Shown one piece after another: positions 43,691 through 53,589 of a stretch of DNA of 64,000 nucleotides. The notes under the pieces are model-generated. The model searched no databases, had not been told where the DNA came from, and saw only the letters and a program-made list of their open reading frames with translations. How positions within the stretch are numbered: the first letter of the stretch is position 1; each line of letters opens with the position of its first letter. Origin of the DNA: Neoceratodus forsteri (lineage: Eukaryota; Chordata; Ceratodontiformes; Ceratodontidae); assembly GCA_016271365.2 (NCBI GenBank), contig CM028136.1, forward strand, positions 465,432,001-465,496,000, written 5' to 3'. Made by a program: the position numbers and the translations under genes.

Positions 43691-43982
43691 TATGTATCCA
43701 TCTTAGTGTCATAAGCACATGGCGTGAGATACCGAACTTAATAATGATAATTATACTATATTATCAATAGTACAATGCAATTACAGACACTCATAAAGTC
43801 ATTCTGTACCTTTACTAATTTATGAATTTGACTTACTGATATGCTGCTATTTTGGTTCAAGTAATTTAAAATATGCTTCAGCCTTCCATTATAAGTAACC
43901 ACATTCCAATCAAAGTCCAATCCCCCCAAAACAAAACAAATTATTTCTATAATAAAACAATTATATAACCTGGACATCTCAC

Positions 43983-44139
43983 AGCTTCCATCGTTGTCTA
44001 ACTCAGATGGTTCATATGATTCTTCATTATAATCATCATAGATAGTGAATGACGAAGAACCTGACTCATCTGTGTTTTCCTGTGTGTATGCAATACAGGG
44101 TTGTTCATACGGATCTGTTTGTGTTGAAGCATCAGCCAT
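43983..44139 (-). pseudogene. DDE transposase fossil, first coding block
   Basis: An open block starts at ATG (44139) with MADASTQTDPYEQP and runs through acidic, serine-rich sequence (DESGSSSF, YDDYNEESYEPSELDNDG) to a GTGAGA donor at 43981. It is 157 bp, leaving phase 1, which joins in frame with the block starting at 42269 (phase and AG acceptor fit). Acidic N-terminal regions with STQTDP-type motifs and EPS-D/E precede the KKY-x-VFES domain in the transposase-like proteins I recall. Read alone the block has no stop codon. No TATA box or terminal inverted repeat was found upstream. Confidence 0.5.
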
Positions 44140-44554
44140 TTTAACAAATGCTGTAACACTTATGTAACGCAGAAAATATTTTGGTGGCAATCATACAAAA
44201 TTGAGTAACAGCAGATGACTGTTCAGTTAGAGAGCACATTGCATAAGTAACACGAAAATTACATTATGGAATTTGATCGCGACTCATGAACAGCTTGAGG
44301 AACCAGGGTAGAGATAGAATGCATTCAATAACTAACAAAATCACAGACTGTACCATTAACATATATAGAATCTTTCCACTGATTAAGTTAGAGGTGGAGG
44401 GCTGGTGCAGGGGTGAAGGGCTTTGGCTACATTGGAGAATGGGGAACCACATGGAATGATGCGTGCCTGTACAAGTGCAACTGCCTGCATCCTTCCAGTG
44501 AACAACCTAAAGTCCACAATAAATTATTTAAATGCTTCCTTAGCGAACATTTAA
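44140..44554. other. Unassigned DNA
   Basis: No gene or repeat is recognisable. If the transposase belonged to a complete element, its 5' terminus should lie here. No TTAAAGG end was found. Confidence 0.3.
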
Positions 44555-44799
44555 ACTAGCCAGGTTGGGGGGGGTTACCAGGTACAGGGAGACTCAGACA
44601 GCACACCCTCACAGCTTACTGGAGTCAGAGCAGAGGACCAGGAAGGAACATATTTGGCAGACGCACCTAGTATAAAGATAATGGAAAAGGTAGGAATGGG
44701 AAATCAACACTTTGATGACACCAGAGAAGATGGAAAGAGACTAGAGCACAAACACACAAACAGGAGGAAAGGTGGCAGAAATACATGAAAAATCATACA

Positions 44800-45320
44800 C
44801 TCAAATGCCCACAGTCTGTGTGACAAATCCCAGACCTAGTGACTGCAATGACTGAGGTGACTCTGGTCAAATTGAGACATGGCTCACCAGTAACCTTAAC
44901 AGGGAGATAAACATACCAGGCTATTCTCATTGTTTAGAAGGGTCAGAATCGGCAGGAAGGAAAGGGTGGGGGTGGCCCTGTACATTAAGAAGAACATCAA
45001 AGCAACAGCAATTTGGGACAAACATGAGGACGTAGAGGTACTGTGGATCACCCTTGTAACAGGAAAGAGGACAGTGTTTCGGGCAGTGGTGGTCTACAGA
45101 CCCCTAGCTCAGAGGGAGGAATTAGAAAATATATTACTAAATAGTAAACGTGATGTGACAGCAAAGAAGGAGAATCTGCTGATGGGAGACTTAAACATGC
45201 CATATGTTGACAGGTCTGACCCAACAGGGACATCAGCCAGGACCCGAGAAGATGTGGATTCACTACAGGGGCAGTCGTTAGGCAACTCGTGTGGGAGTCA
45301 ACCAGGCAAGGGGTAATCCT
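44800..45320 (+). pseudogene. CR1 endonuclease
   Basis: IETWLTSNLNREINIPGYS (44871-44930) is the E-T-W-L block. From 44930 a 128-codon frame carries RKERVGVALYIKKNI, DVEVLWITLV, VVVYRPL and NLLMGDLNMPYVD, all standard CR1 endonuclease motifs. The frame before 44930 is shifted by one base. Confidence 0.8.
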
Positions 45321-45638
45321 GTATTGGGTGTTGACCAATGGTCTCAGAATAGAGGATATTCAAGTGGTGGGGCACCTGGGGATCAGTGACCACCACATGG
45401 TACATTTCAAATTCCACACAGGGATACATTAAAGCAACAAAAAGGCAAAGATCTTAGATTTCTGGAGAGCTGACTTCTGCAGTATGGGGAAAAAGTGTTA
45501 AACCCTGGAACAGAGAAAGGCGGGGGGGGGGGGCAGTAGGAGTACATTAAAGAAACCATTATTGTGGTAACAGAACAATGTGTTAAGATGAAAACCAAAG
45601 GGAGGATGAGGAGAAAACCACTTTGATCCTCCATAGCT

Positions 45639-46436
45639 GTGGAAGAAAAGGTAAGAGCCAAGAAGGTGGCTTTCAGAAAATACAAGAAGACGCAAAGGGA
45701 TGTAGAAAGGGAAGTGTATCAGAAGCAGCTGAGAGAGGTAAGAAAAGCTGTAAGGAATGCAAAGGCACCAACTGAAGAAAGATTAACTCTATCAGAGAAT
45801 GAAGGGGATAGCTCATTCTACAGGTACATTAGTAAGGGAAGAAAGTACGGGGGGTCACTAAGATCAGAGGGTACAATAGAGGATGATCAGGTGTCAACCC
45901 TAAACAAATATATCAGCAATCTTCACAGTGGAAGGGGGGCACAGGGTCCACAGTTAGACATCATAGACACTGAGGGGAGGGAGGTGAACACCAGCCCTTT
46001 TACAGAGGAGAGTGTGCTGAAGGAGCTTACACAGCTAGAAATGAACAACGCTACGGGTCCAGATGGCATACAAACTTGCATCCTGAAGTAACTATGGAGG
46101 GAGCAGGCAGCCCCACTGGTGGCCCTCTTCACTAACTCCCTAAATACAGGCGAGTTTCCAGAGGACTGGAGAAGGGTACATGTGATCTCTCTGCACAAGA
46201 GTGGCAGCATAGAGGAAGCAGGGAACTACAGGCCAGTACGCCTCAAGTCAGTAGTGGAAAGATCATGCAGTCATTCCTTAAGGAACGTATTCTGGAACAC
46301 CTGGAATCTATAGGAGCACTGGATCCGAGGCAACCTGGATTCACAGCAGGAATGTCCTGTCAAACGAACCTGATCGAGTTATTTTACTGGGTGTGAAAGG
46401 TGGTGGATCAATGAGGAGCAGTAGATGTCGCCTATC
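45639..46436 (+). pseudogene. CR1 linker and reverse transcriptase N-terminal part
   Basis: 45639-46088 encodes the basic linker (VAFRKYKKTQRDVEREVYQK), then SFYRYISKGRK and FTEESVLKELTQLEMNNATG with PDGIQTCILK, ending in a stop. The next frame, 46119-46313, gives LFTNSLNTGEFPEDWRRVHV, SLHKSGSIEEAGNYRPVRL. After a frame change, QPGFTAGMSCQTNLIELFYW-like sequence (about 46330-46390) and VDVAYL lead to the hAT insertion point. Confidence 0.8.
46429..46436. repeat. 8-bp target site duplication, left
   Basis: CGCCTATC is present here and exactly again at 47354-47361. Removing one copy with the insert restores the CR1 phrase VAYL-x-FSKA. Confidence 0.9.
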
Positions 46437-47353
46437 TAGAGATGCAGCAAATTTAAAATTCACCGGTGAAGTGAACACAAAGTGGGCACCTCGCATTGCT
46501 TCTTCGCTACGCGGAGTGGGCAATGCAAAGTGCTCCCTTCGCCTTGTCATTACCACTTCACGTTAAGGCGGAATGGCAACACGAAGTAAGGCGAAGTCAT
46601 TGTTTTTAATGGACTTCGCGTTCCTCATTAGGATTCTAAGTGATCCACTTGGTGTTTCAGATTTGGCAGCCCCCCCCCACACATCACATGGCTTACAGTA
46701 CTGTAAGTCACATGCTCTTTAGCTAGGCAAGAAGAAAGTGAGTCATACAAGCAGACACTTTTACTCTCTCCTGTGCAGACGGAGAGAGAGTAGTGTGTTT
46801 TGTGACTGCTGATACTTTTAGATCAGAGCGAGGAAGAGATTTAAACTTTGATTTAGACCCAACAGCTTTTTTAAAAGCTACATGTTTTTGTATTTTCTGT
46901 ACTCTTTTTTACTTAATTTGTTCTTTCTGTAACTTTTATTTTTCTTACCTTTATAAGTAGTTAGTTGTTTGTCTGTGTCTGTGTGACTGTGTGTGTGTGT
47001 TGTGTGACAGTGTGATTGTCTCCTACAGCTTCCTACACACACACTACCCCAACTGAGGCTGTGCAGAACAATCTAGAGCCCATGTGACCTGAAATCCCAT
47101 GAAACACTGCAAAATTCACCTTTGGAGCTTAAAAACAAGGCAAAGTAAGGTGAAGTACATTGTTTTCAATGTACTTCGCCTTAAGAATTGGTGGAGTAGT
47201 GGTTTGGGAAGGCGAAGTAACGTCATTGCTTTCAATGGACTTGGCATTACCCATTTACTAGCAGTACTCAGCTTCACGTTGTGGAGCACTCATGATTCGC
47301 CATCACTCCGCTGGATCATCATGAGCGAACTGGTTCCACTTCGCCCACCACTA
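46437..47353. mobile_element. Non-autonomous hAT MITE, 917 bp
   Basis: Left end TAGAGATGCAGCAAAT; right end, in reverse complement, TAGTGGTGGGCGAAGTGG. A TAG-starting TIR and a perfect 8-bp duplication identify a hAT element. The interior is non-coding and contains repeated GGCGAAGT/ACTTCGCC words (near 46595, 47155, 47200 and 47335) in both orientations, probably subterminal binding sites. A central stretch (46700-47080) is T-rich with a TG/GTGTGT run near 46980-47000. Confidence 0.85.
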
Positions 47354-47361
47354 CGCCTATC
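47354..47361. repeat. 8-bp target site duplication, right
   Basis: CGCCTATC, identical to 46429-46436. Confidence 0.9.
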
Positions 47362-47481
47362 ATGATTTCAGCAAAGCCTCGCTACTGTTCCACATAGAAG
47401 GTTGGAAAACAAGATGGGTAGTCTGGGGTTTGGCTGCAAGTTGGTGTACTGGGTTAGTAACTGACTGATGCACAGAAGGAG

Positions 47482-47660
47482 AAAATTACTTACCGCTGTA
47501 ATCTTGTTTCTTCCAAGGGAATCTTTACTGTATTCTGAATAATGCAGTTAGTCTTCACCATTCAGCTGCTCTGGAGAAGAGAGGGTTAAAGATCCTATGT
47601 AAATAATGGAATGTTCATAGGTTCGAGCTCGGTTTTCAAAGTACTGTCCCTGGTGCATTC
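47482..47660. repeat. DIRS C left terminal repeat (outer part)
   Basis: GAAAATTACTTACCGCTGTA, ATCTTGTTTCTTCCAAGGGA, ATCTTTACTGTATTCTG. Its reverse complement forms the first half of the internal complementary region at 48355-48410. Confidence 0.85.
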
Positions 47661-48097
47661 TTTTTTTTTTCATCTAGCTATTTGGTCCCCATCGCCTCCT
47701 CCCACCAACTGGCGATGGGGAGACATAGGTAGCTTTTGCTAGTTTTCTCACCTGCACCCCGAGGCCCTGGCACATAGCCATGTGAGCATGTGGAGGCATG
47801 CTGTGCACCCCGTGGCAACAGCTCAGCCCCTTCCCACCTCCCATAGCTATTTGCTGCCCCCTCTCTGCCCACGCTACCCACCAGATCTCCACCCAGTGGG
47901 AGCATAACTAAGGGGAGTGCCAACCCACCCTCACCACCATCAGAAGAGGAGAGCTACCCATCAGCATGTTCAATCCTGCTCCATCCTCCCCCCACACCGG
48001 CACCCCAATGGCCCAAGGTCGTTCCCGAACCTGGGGCGCTGGCATAGCATGAGGTGTGGCATCCAGCACCTCAACACTCAGCACCACTGTGCCAGCT
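47661..48097 (-). mobile_element. tRNA-derived SINE with poly(A) and 13-bp target duplication
   Basis: CCCTGGTGCATTC occurs at 47648-47660 and at 48098-48110. The 437 bp between begin, on the minus strand, with GGAGCTGGCACAGTGGTGCT (A-box-like TGGCACAGTGGT) and about 50 bp later carry CAGGTTCGGGAACGACC (B-box-like). The other end is a 10-bp T run on the plus strand, i.e. a 3' poly(A). Together these describe a Pol III-type SINE copied by an L1-like, poly(A)-using machinery. The body is GC-rich and non-coding. It differs from the CORE-SINEs of this window. Its perfect duplication indicates recent insertion. Confidence 0.75.
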
Positions 48098-48354
48098 CCC
48101 TGGTGCATTCTACGCAACTGCCAGATTCTTGCGAAGCATGTACAAAAAAATATAATATCTATGCTATCCTAAACAACCAATCCACCCAGAAATAATCAGG
48201 CCTCCCATTAAATAGTGACATCTGAAAAGACTTAAGTCATAGATGCCGAAGGACAACCAACTCAACAAATTTCAACAACAACACCACAACATGAACAGCT
48301 GGAGTGAAGTGCCCCTCCCCCCCAGGTTCTGGTAGGGGAGGTAGGGTGGGAGCT

Positions 48355-48440
48355 CAGAATACAGTAAAGATTAACTTGGAAGAAACAAGATTACTATGGT
48401 AAGTCATTTTTTCTTCAAGCCCTTGGAAATCTTTACTGTA
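48355..48440. repeat. DIRS C internal complementary region
   Basis: CAGAATACAGTAAAGATT, CTTGGAAGAAACAAGATTAC and GGTAAGTCATTTTTTC are the complement of the left ITR end. CTTCAAGCCCTTGGAAATC and TTTACTGTATTCTGGC continue as the joined right end. This head-to-tail composite of both ends is the template feature that defines DIRS elements. Confidence 0.8.
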
Positions 48441-48491
48441 TTCTGGCTAATGCTGCCTACCAAGCAGTACCTTCGAAGGTGGGCACAGAAC

Positions 48492-49527
48492 CTAGCTTGA
48501 AAACAGGCTCTGCAGTACTGCTGTGCCAAACCTGGCATCACTTCTAGCCTGGATGTCCAGGCAATAGTGTTTAGTAAAGGTGTGAACAGTTTTCCAGGTG
48601 GCTGCTTTGCAAATTTCTAGCAAAGGAATGTCTCTTGCAACTGCTATAGAAGCAGCTGCACCCCTAGTGGAATGGGTCCTGAGGGGCACTGGGGGTTCCT
48701 TGCCCAGCTTTCCATAGCAAAACTGAATACAGGCCATAACCCAATGCGCAATGGTCCTTTTTGAGGCTGGTCTGCCTTTCCCCACTTCTCCACAGGTGAG
48801 GAAGAGCTGAGTATTCTCTTGCCTATGGCCTTTTGTACAGTCCAAATAACAGCTGATAGCCCTCTTGACATCTAGGCTATGCAGCCTGCATTCCCCTGCA
48901 CTAGAATGATCAGTGAAAAAGACAGGTAGGGTAATAGACTGGTTGAGGTGAAATTCAGATACCACTTTGGGGATGAATCTCGTGTTTGTTCTGAGGACTA
49001 CCTTGTCCATATGGACTGCAACACAGTCCCAGCTCTGTGCACAAAGCCTGGAGCTCACTAATCCTCCTGGCTGAAGTGACTGCTACTAAGAAGTCTGTTT
49101 TTCAAGCCAAATACTTGAGATCTTCTGTAGACATGGGCTCAAACAGGGGTTGCTTTAGCTGCGCAATGCATATATTCAGGTCCCAAGAGGGAACTGGCTC
49201 CCTGTGTGGAGGGTGAAAGTGCAGCAACCCTTTAAAAAACTTCCTGAAAATCAGGTTGGAAGCTAGGGAGGAGCCCTTACCTGCTGAAAGATAAGCAGAG
49301 ATGGCTGCCAGGTACACCATGAGGGTAGATGGCTTAAGGCCAAGGGAATGAAGATGGGCCAAGTAATCCAGCATTATTGGCAGCCCAGCCTGGTGTGGAT
49401 CCATGGGCTTTTTGCTGGCACCAAATGGAAAATCTCTTCCACTTGGAAGTATAAGTCTTCCTGGCACTGGGCTTCCTAGAGACTCCAAGGACCTCCAGGA
49501 CCCCTTCAGAGAGGTGCAGGTTAGCAT
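48492..49527 (-). pseudogene. DIRS C tyrosine recombinase
   Basis: The N-terminal core-binding part (49527-49105) includes LPIMLDYLAHLHSLGLKPST and YLAAISAYLS, then LDLKYLA-like sequence and a TGA where W-K-T is expected (about 49102). In the same frame follow FLVAVTSARRISELQAL, with the catalytic arginine. A frameshift then leads to the open stretch 49058-48492 with RTHSTRGAAAS (H-x-x-R box), CKAATWKT (third box) and FTKHYCLD (nucleophilic tyrosine). All catalytic residues survive; one nonsense and one frameshift inactivate it. The enzyme would integrate circular DIRS cDNA by site-specific recombination. Confidence 0.8.
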
Positions 49528-49530
49528 ACT

Positions 49531-50815
49531 CTAGGTCCTCAAGAGCCAGGCCATGAGCCTGAGGGACCTGAGGTTGGGGTCGAGGATTCTCCCCTGGGAG
49601 GATGTCAGCAGGTTGTGCCTCCTGGGGAGGTTAATCGGTCTGGAAATTGACAGGGACAAGAGCAGGGAGTACCAAGGCTGCCTGGCCAAATCTGGAGCTA
49701 TGAGGATCATTGTTGCTGGCTGGGACCTGAGCTTGTTCAGCACCCTGAGCAACAGAGGGAATGGAGGGAAGACATACAGGAACTTCCCTGTCCAATCCAG
49801 TATTAGTGTATCCAGTGGGCACTGTTCCCACTGCTGGAGGCCTGCAACAAAACTGTGGCAACTGGTGACTGTCTGGGGCTGCAAAGAGGTCCGTCTCTGG
49901 GGTGCCCCACCTTCTGAATACAGTTTGCAGGACCTGTCTGTTCAGAGACCACTTGGGGTGGTTCTGATTGATCCTGCCCAGAGCATCTACCATGATGTTG
50001 TCTTTCCCTGGAAGGTGGACTGCTGAGAGGGAGACCTTGAGAGAGTAAGTCAGACTCAGATTTTCATAACCTTCTAGCACAAGGGGACTCCTGCCCTCTT
50101 GCCTGTTTATGTAGTACATAGTGGTTGTGTTGTCTGTTCTGACTTGCACAACCCTGCCCTGTACCATTGCAGCAAAGGACTGAAGGGCTAGAAAGACTGC
50201 CCTGAGCTCCAGCAGGTTTATGTGCAGCACTGTCTCTTGCTGGAGCCATGTGTCATGTGCAGTGTGCCCCCCAATGTGGATGACCCAACCTAGGAGGGAG
50301 GCATCAGTTGTCAGCACCACTGTTGGGGACAGCTGCAGGAATGGGATACCTTCTCTGAGGTTGTCCCTTTCCTGCCACCATTGGGGTGCCTGAAGCAGGG
50401 TCCCTGTCACTGGATCCAACTTTGACAGGAAGTCTCTTCTCCTAGACCAATAGGACCTTAGCTGGAACTGTATGTCTCTCATTTGAAACCTGGCTCCTGA
50501 CACTGTTGCCACTGAGGCTGCCATATGACCTAACAGCTGCAGAAAATATCTTTTTGGTCTGGGGTTGTGGAGCTGGAAGAAATTTGCCAGCTGCACCAGG
50601 CTGTCCACCCTTTCTTGAGGAAGGAATGCCTTCCCCTTAAGTGTGTCCAACTTTGCTCCTATGAAGTCCAGGAGCTGTACCAGTTGCAAGACTGACTTTT
50701 TGAGTTTTACCAGGAATCTCAAAAACTGCAGGGTGGCCTATGTGAGGGCTAGGACATCCCTTACCTGCTGAGGGGACTGCCCCATGACTAATCAGTCATC
50801 TAGATAGGGGTATAC
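49531..50815 (-). pseudogene. DIRS C reverse transcriptase (partial) and RNase H
   Basis: An uninterrupted 363-codon stretch (50722-49631) covers the RT thumb and RNase H: LQLLGHMAASVATV, VVLTTDASLLGW (first acid), HINLLELRAVFLAL (glutamate), VQVRTDNTTTMYYI (aspartate) and VHLPGKDNIMVDALGR (last acid). C-terminal LFAAPDSHQLPQFC and ARQPWYSLLLSLS blocks are typical of DIRS. Upstream, a stop (about 50740) separates it from the palm YPYLDD, where the element is cut off. The RNase H looks catalytically complete. Confidence 0.85.
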
Positions 50816-50852
50816 TGATAAAGAAAAAGACTACCCAGAAGTCTGGTCATTG

Positions 50853-50975
50853 TTGGGGAAGGTGGGCAGTTTGCAGGAACAAATGGTGAAGATATTCTGG
50901 AAGATCAAGAATTACAGTGAGTATGTAATTTTCATATCTTCGAAGAATCAATCTTTACCATTTATTACTGGTGGG
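50853..50975. repeat. DIRS D internal complementary region
   Basis: CAAATGGTGAAGATATTCTG, GAAGATCAAGAATTACAGTG and GTATGTAATTTT form one arm. CTTCGAAGAATCAATC and TTTACCATTTATTACTGGTG form the other. The first arm is the reverse complement of the terminal repeat type at 34498. Confidence 0.7.
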
Positions 50976-50979
50976 TCTA

Positions 50980-52030
50980 AGTGCCAAGCAGACCGCCAAG
51001 GGCAGTGTTGACCAACCCTGAGGGAAAAGGTTGTTCTCTCAGCCTTCTGTGGGGGAAAACAGAGAGGTGGAGGCCCCTTATGGGCAGAGCTAAGCCCAAG
51101 ACTGGTCAGGGGCAGGTGGAGGCTCCCGTCGCCTGGAAGCAGGAATGCACCCCACAAGCTCAAATCTGGCCATGTGGGAGAAAAGGTGGCCCCTTGGAAG
51201 CATGAGGCAATCACCCTACAACAGGCCATGAGTGACAACCTGGAGAGACACAGCCCTGCCGTCCACCTAATGTAGATTGCAGTTCCCACTAACCTGGATG
51301 CTACTTCACTGGTGTTGTAGAATGCCATTGCATGGTGTCTCGCCAGCTCCAGGCCCTGCACAGAAAGACACACGGCTTGCTTGGTTTGCTCACAGTCTGT
51401 CAAGGATGCCAGGAACTGTCCCAGCATCATCCACTGGTGCCTGCCATATGATGCCTGGTGTGCAGCAATGCACAACATAATGTGCACCGCCAAGACGACT
51501 CTGACTCCAGGCATCAAACTCAGCTGAGTCGGACTCTGAGGGACAGTCATGCATTGGGCACCTATCCCCAGAGGGGCTGTCTAGGAGATGGACCCCAGAA
51601 GTGGGGTGTGGCATACTCCTGGAGACCACAGAGGTGCACAGTACATGCACAGGACACCCCTCAGGGCTGGAGAGGGGGCAGAGGGACTGAGTCAGACGTC
51701 TCTTGACACCTCTTTAAAAGGCCCAGGCCATGCACACATACCTGCATAGTCATGACTGTACTCCTCAAGAATGGACAGTGTCAGATGTGCAGATTGTGGC
51801 CCGAGAAAGGGGGCAGTCACAGCTCCCTCACCATCTCCACAAGGAACTCCTGGTAACGAGTGTACTCAGCGTCGGAGGATAGATGGACAGAAGTGTCCTT
51901 TTCCTCTGAGGAGCGTAACAGGGTTGAACAAGACCCTGTCCCATTTGTTATGCAGAAAGAGTTAAACGCAAGGATCTGTCCTAACCACTCCTTTTCTGTC
52001 TCTTGTCTGTCTGGTTGTGCAACCAAGTAT
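50980..52030 (-). pseudogene. DIRS D gag, middle and C-terminal part
   Basis: The block EEKDTSVHLSSDAEYTRYQE with FLVEMVREL (about 51920-51820) starts the conserved gag domain. Later 51550-50948 carries VRVVLAVHIMLCIAAHQASY, LELARHHAMAFYNTSEVASR and LVGTAIYIRWTAGLCLSRL. The arrangement, with an A-R-R-H-x-W-like basic helix near the end, corresponds to the C-terminal gag of vertebrate DIRS elements. Frameshifts occur around 51550-51800. Confidence 0.55.
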
Positions 52031-52169
52031 TCTTGTGAAACCTAGGAACTGATCTCTCTGACGGTCTTGCGATTCTCCGCCTCTCACCATCTCTCTCTGC
52101 CTTTACTTCCCCTTTGCATATCTGTGGTTATAAAAATATATGTGAATCTTTACGTGAAACTGGGATCCC

Positions 52170-52240
52170 TTGGTTTGAAAGAAAAAAATTACTCACAGTG
52201 GTAATCTTCTTTCTTCCAAGGTGTCCTTTAGCATCAGAGA
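52170..52240. repeat. DIRS-type terminal repeat inside element D
   Basis: GAAAAAAATTACTCACAGTG, GTAATCTTCTTTCTTCCAAG, GTGTCC matches the outer ITR motif (AAATTACTTACC-GTAATCTT-TTCTTCC) of elements A and C. It lies between two parts of gag, so either a solo ITR inserted here or two elements are fused. Confidence 0.6.
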
Positions 52241-52980
52241 CAATGTGGATTCCAAAGGCTTGGCCCATAAATGTCTCCTTCCTCACCAGAGTCTGAAGCC
52301 ATTTGGGATCATTCCGATCCCTATCCCCTGGATCATCCGACTGCTCATAGGACGAGATCCAGAAGATCTCCAACAGGCCACTGGCTCCAAAGATCTTCCC
52401 TCTCCCACTGCTGCAAGCAGCATCAGGAGGGGACCGGTGCTGCACTGGTGGCACCAAGCTATGGCCCCAAGGGGCCCACTGGTGTAGGCCCAGTGTACAG
52501 CTGTAACCTCACCACCAGGGGCATCTACACGACCAAGAGGGGGGCCGGACTGGGGGGAAGTGCGGAACTGGTCCCTTTGAGGGGTCTGGATGTCCCACAG
52601 ACTCCTCCCCAGGCTCTCTGTCTCAGCAAGACAAGGACAAGAGGAGGCCTGGCCTCCCTCACTATGTGTAGTACTGGGGAGGGGTTCAGGGAAAGAGCCC
52701 AGGGACCTTACCTTGGGGTCCTGAGTGCAATGTCTGCCTCTGAAGGTGGGAGCAACCGATACCACATCATTGTGCAGAACTTTAAAGTGCAGAAGTCCAT
52801 AGAGAAGTAGGCATTGCAGTGGTCCATGTCATGTTCTGCTCCAAGGCAGGTTCAGCAGCGTTCATGCCGGTTCTGGATGGACACGTTTCTCCCACAGTGG
52901 CACTGATGCATGGGGGGGGGAATCTCTGTCTTCTTGCTTGACTTCTTCTTGGGTTTCTTAGGCCCCTGAGACCTGGACAT
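52241..52980 (-). pseudogene. DIRS D gag N-terminal part
   Basis: The start at 52980 reads MSRSQGPKKPKKKSSKK, then a zinc-binding-like pattern, CHCGRNVSIQNRHERC-x-TCLGAEHDMDHC, the cysteine/histidine N-terminal block seen also in element A (CLKCGDV...TCLGFEH...CDIC). A stop and frame change follow. The remaining frame (about 52765-52283) is a low-complexity linker leading to SGLLEIFWISSYEQSDDP. Role: particle formation of the DIRS retrotransposon. Confidence 0.65.
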
Positions 52981-53081
52981 GACTTACTACAGAAAAGAAT
53001 GAAAAACAGCAAAAACAGGGCTCAGTGCTGTAAAAAGGCACAGAAAAGAAAACGCATTGACAAAAGAAGCCTGAAGTACAG

Positions 53082-53160
53082 TTACGTAAGAACTTACCTA
53101 ACAGTAGATCTTCAAGAAGATCTCTTGCAGCAGGCCACATCTATGGAACTACAGACACCA
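53082..53160. repeat. DIRS B left terminal repeat (outer part)
   Basis: GTAAGAACTTACCTAACAGT, AGATCTTCAAGAAGATCTC, TTGCAGCAGGCCAC. The reverse complement is present as the first half of the internal complementary region. Confidence 0.75.
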
Positions 53161-53439
53161 TGCGCCAGGACCACACAGAAACTTTTCCAGCCAGCAGCCA
53201 CTAGGGGGCCTCCCACTCCGACGTCACATGCTGATGCGGCCCTGTCCTATAAGAGTGGGCGGGCCACTGCGCCCTCCTCAGTTCTCCCACCGGAGACCAT
53301 AAACAACCAATCTCCTCCTGGGGAACTGAGGAAGAGTTGATGGTTCCTGCTAATGTATACATAACAGAAAGGCATAAGGCTCTCTGTTAAGGAGAAGGAG
53401 AAACAGAGAGGCCCACAGGGCTAAGGGGATGAAGGGTGG

Positions 53440-53580
53440 GACAGCATGCCTGCTGCAAGAGATCCTCTCAAAAATCTGTTGTTACGGTAAGTTTCTACGT
53501 TAACTGTACCATCTTACTTCGAGGGTATCTCTTGCAGCAGGACACACCTATGGAATGAGTCCCAAGCAGTTCTGGCAGCC
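53440..53580. repeat. DIRS B internal complementary region
   Basis: GCCTGCTGCAAGAGATCC, TCTGTTGTTACGGTAAG then CTTCGAGGGTATCTCTTGCA and GCAGGACACACCTATGGAA combine both termini back to back. Confidence 0.75.
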
Positions 53581-53589
53581 GAAGAATCA

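Larger units (their letters stand above)
44555..47481 (+). mobile_element. CR1 LINE, interrupted by a hAT MITE and cut by a DIRS element
   Basis: It begins with TTTAAACTAGCCAGG-G run sequence of CR1 5' type (about 44548-44575), followed by the endonuclease (44780-45320), basic linker (45640-45800) and RT fingers (45830-46436). A hAT MITE (46437-47353) splits the palm. The CR1 frame resumes at 47362 with DFSKASLLFHIEGWKTRWVV-like sequence and ends at about 47481, where DIRS C starts. The rest of the CR1 (catalytic palm onward) is missing. Confidence 0.8.
47482..50822 (-). mobile_element. DIRS element C: ITR, YR and RT/RNase H, 5'-truncated
   Basis: Minus strand. From left: terminal repeat (47482-48200, with a SINE inserted), internal complementary region (48355-48440), tyrosine recombinase (48492-49527), and RNase H plus RT thumb/palm (49531-50815). 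The RT ends inside the YLDD motif at about 50815; gag and the right ITR are missing, replaced by element D. The left end interrupts a CR1 with no target duplication, as expected of tyrosine-recombinase integration. Confidence 0.85.
50823..53081 (-). mobile_element. DIRS element D: gag and internal complementary region only
   Basis: Minus strand. Gag starts near 52980 and continues, with breaks, to about 50980. It is followed directly by an internal complementary region (50853-50975), without RT, RNase H or recombinase. A second ITR-like stretch (52170-52240) interrupts gag. It is therefore an internally deleted or composite DIRS. It belongs to the same family as the solo end at 34498-34800 and is bounded by truncated element C on the left and element B on the right. 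Confidence 0.65.

Noticed and set aside
44264..44452. Possible promoter or extra exon upstream of the transposase fossil
   Set aside because: No TATA, TIR or coding motif could be pointed to; the open frame is short and uninformative.
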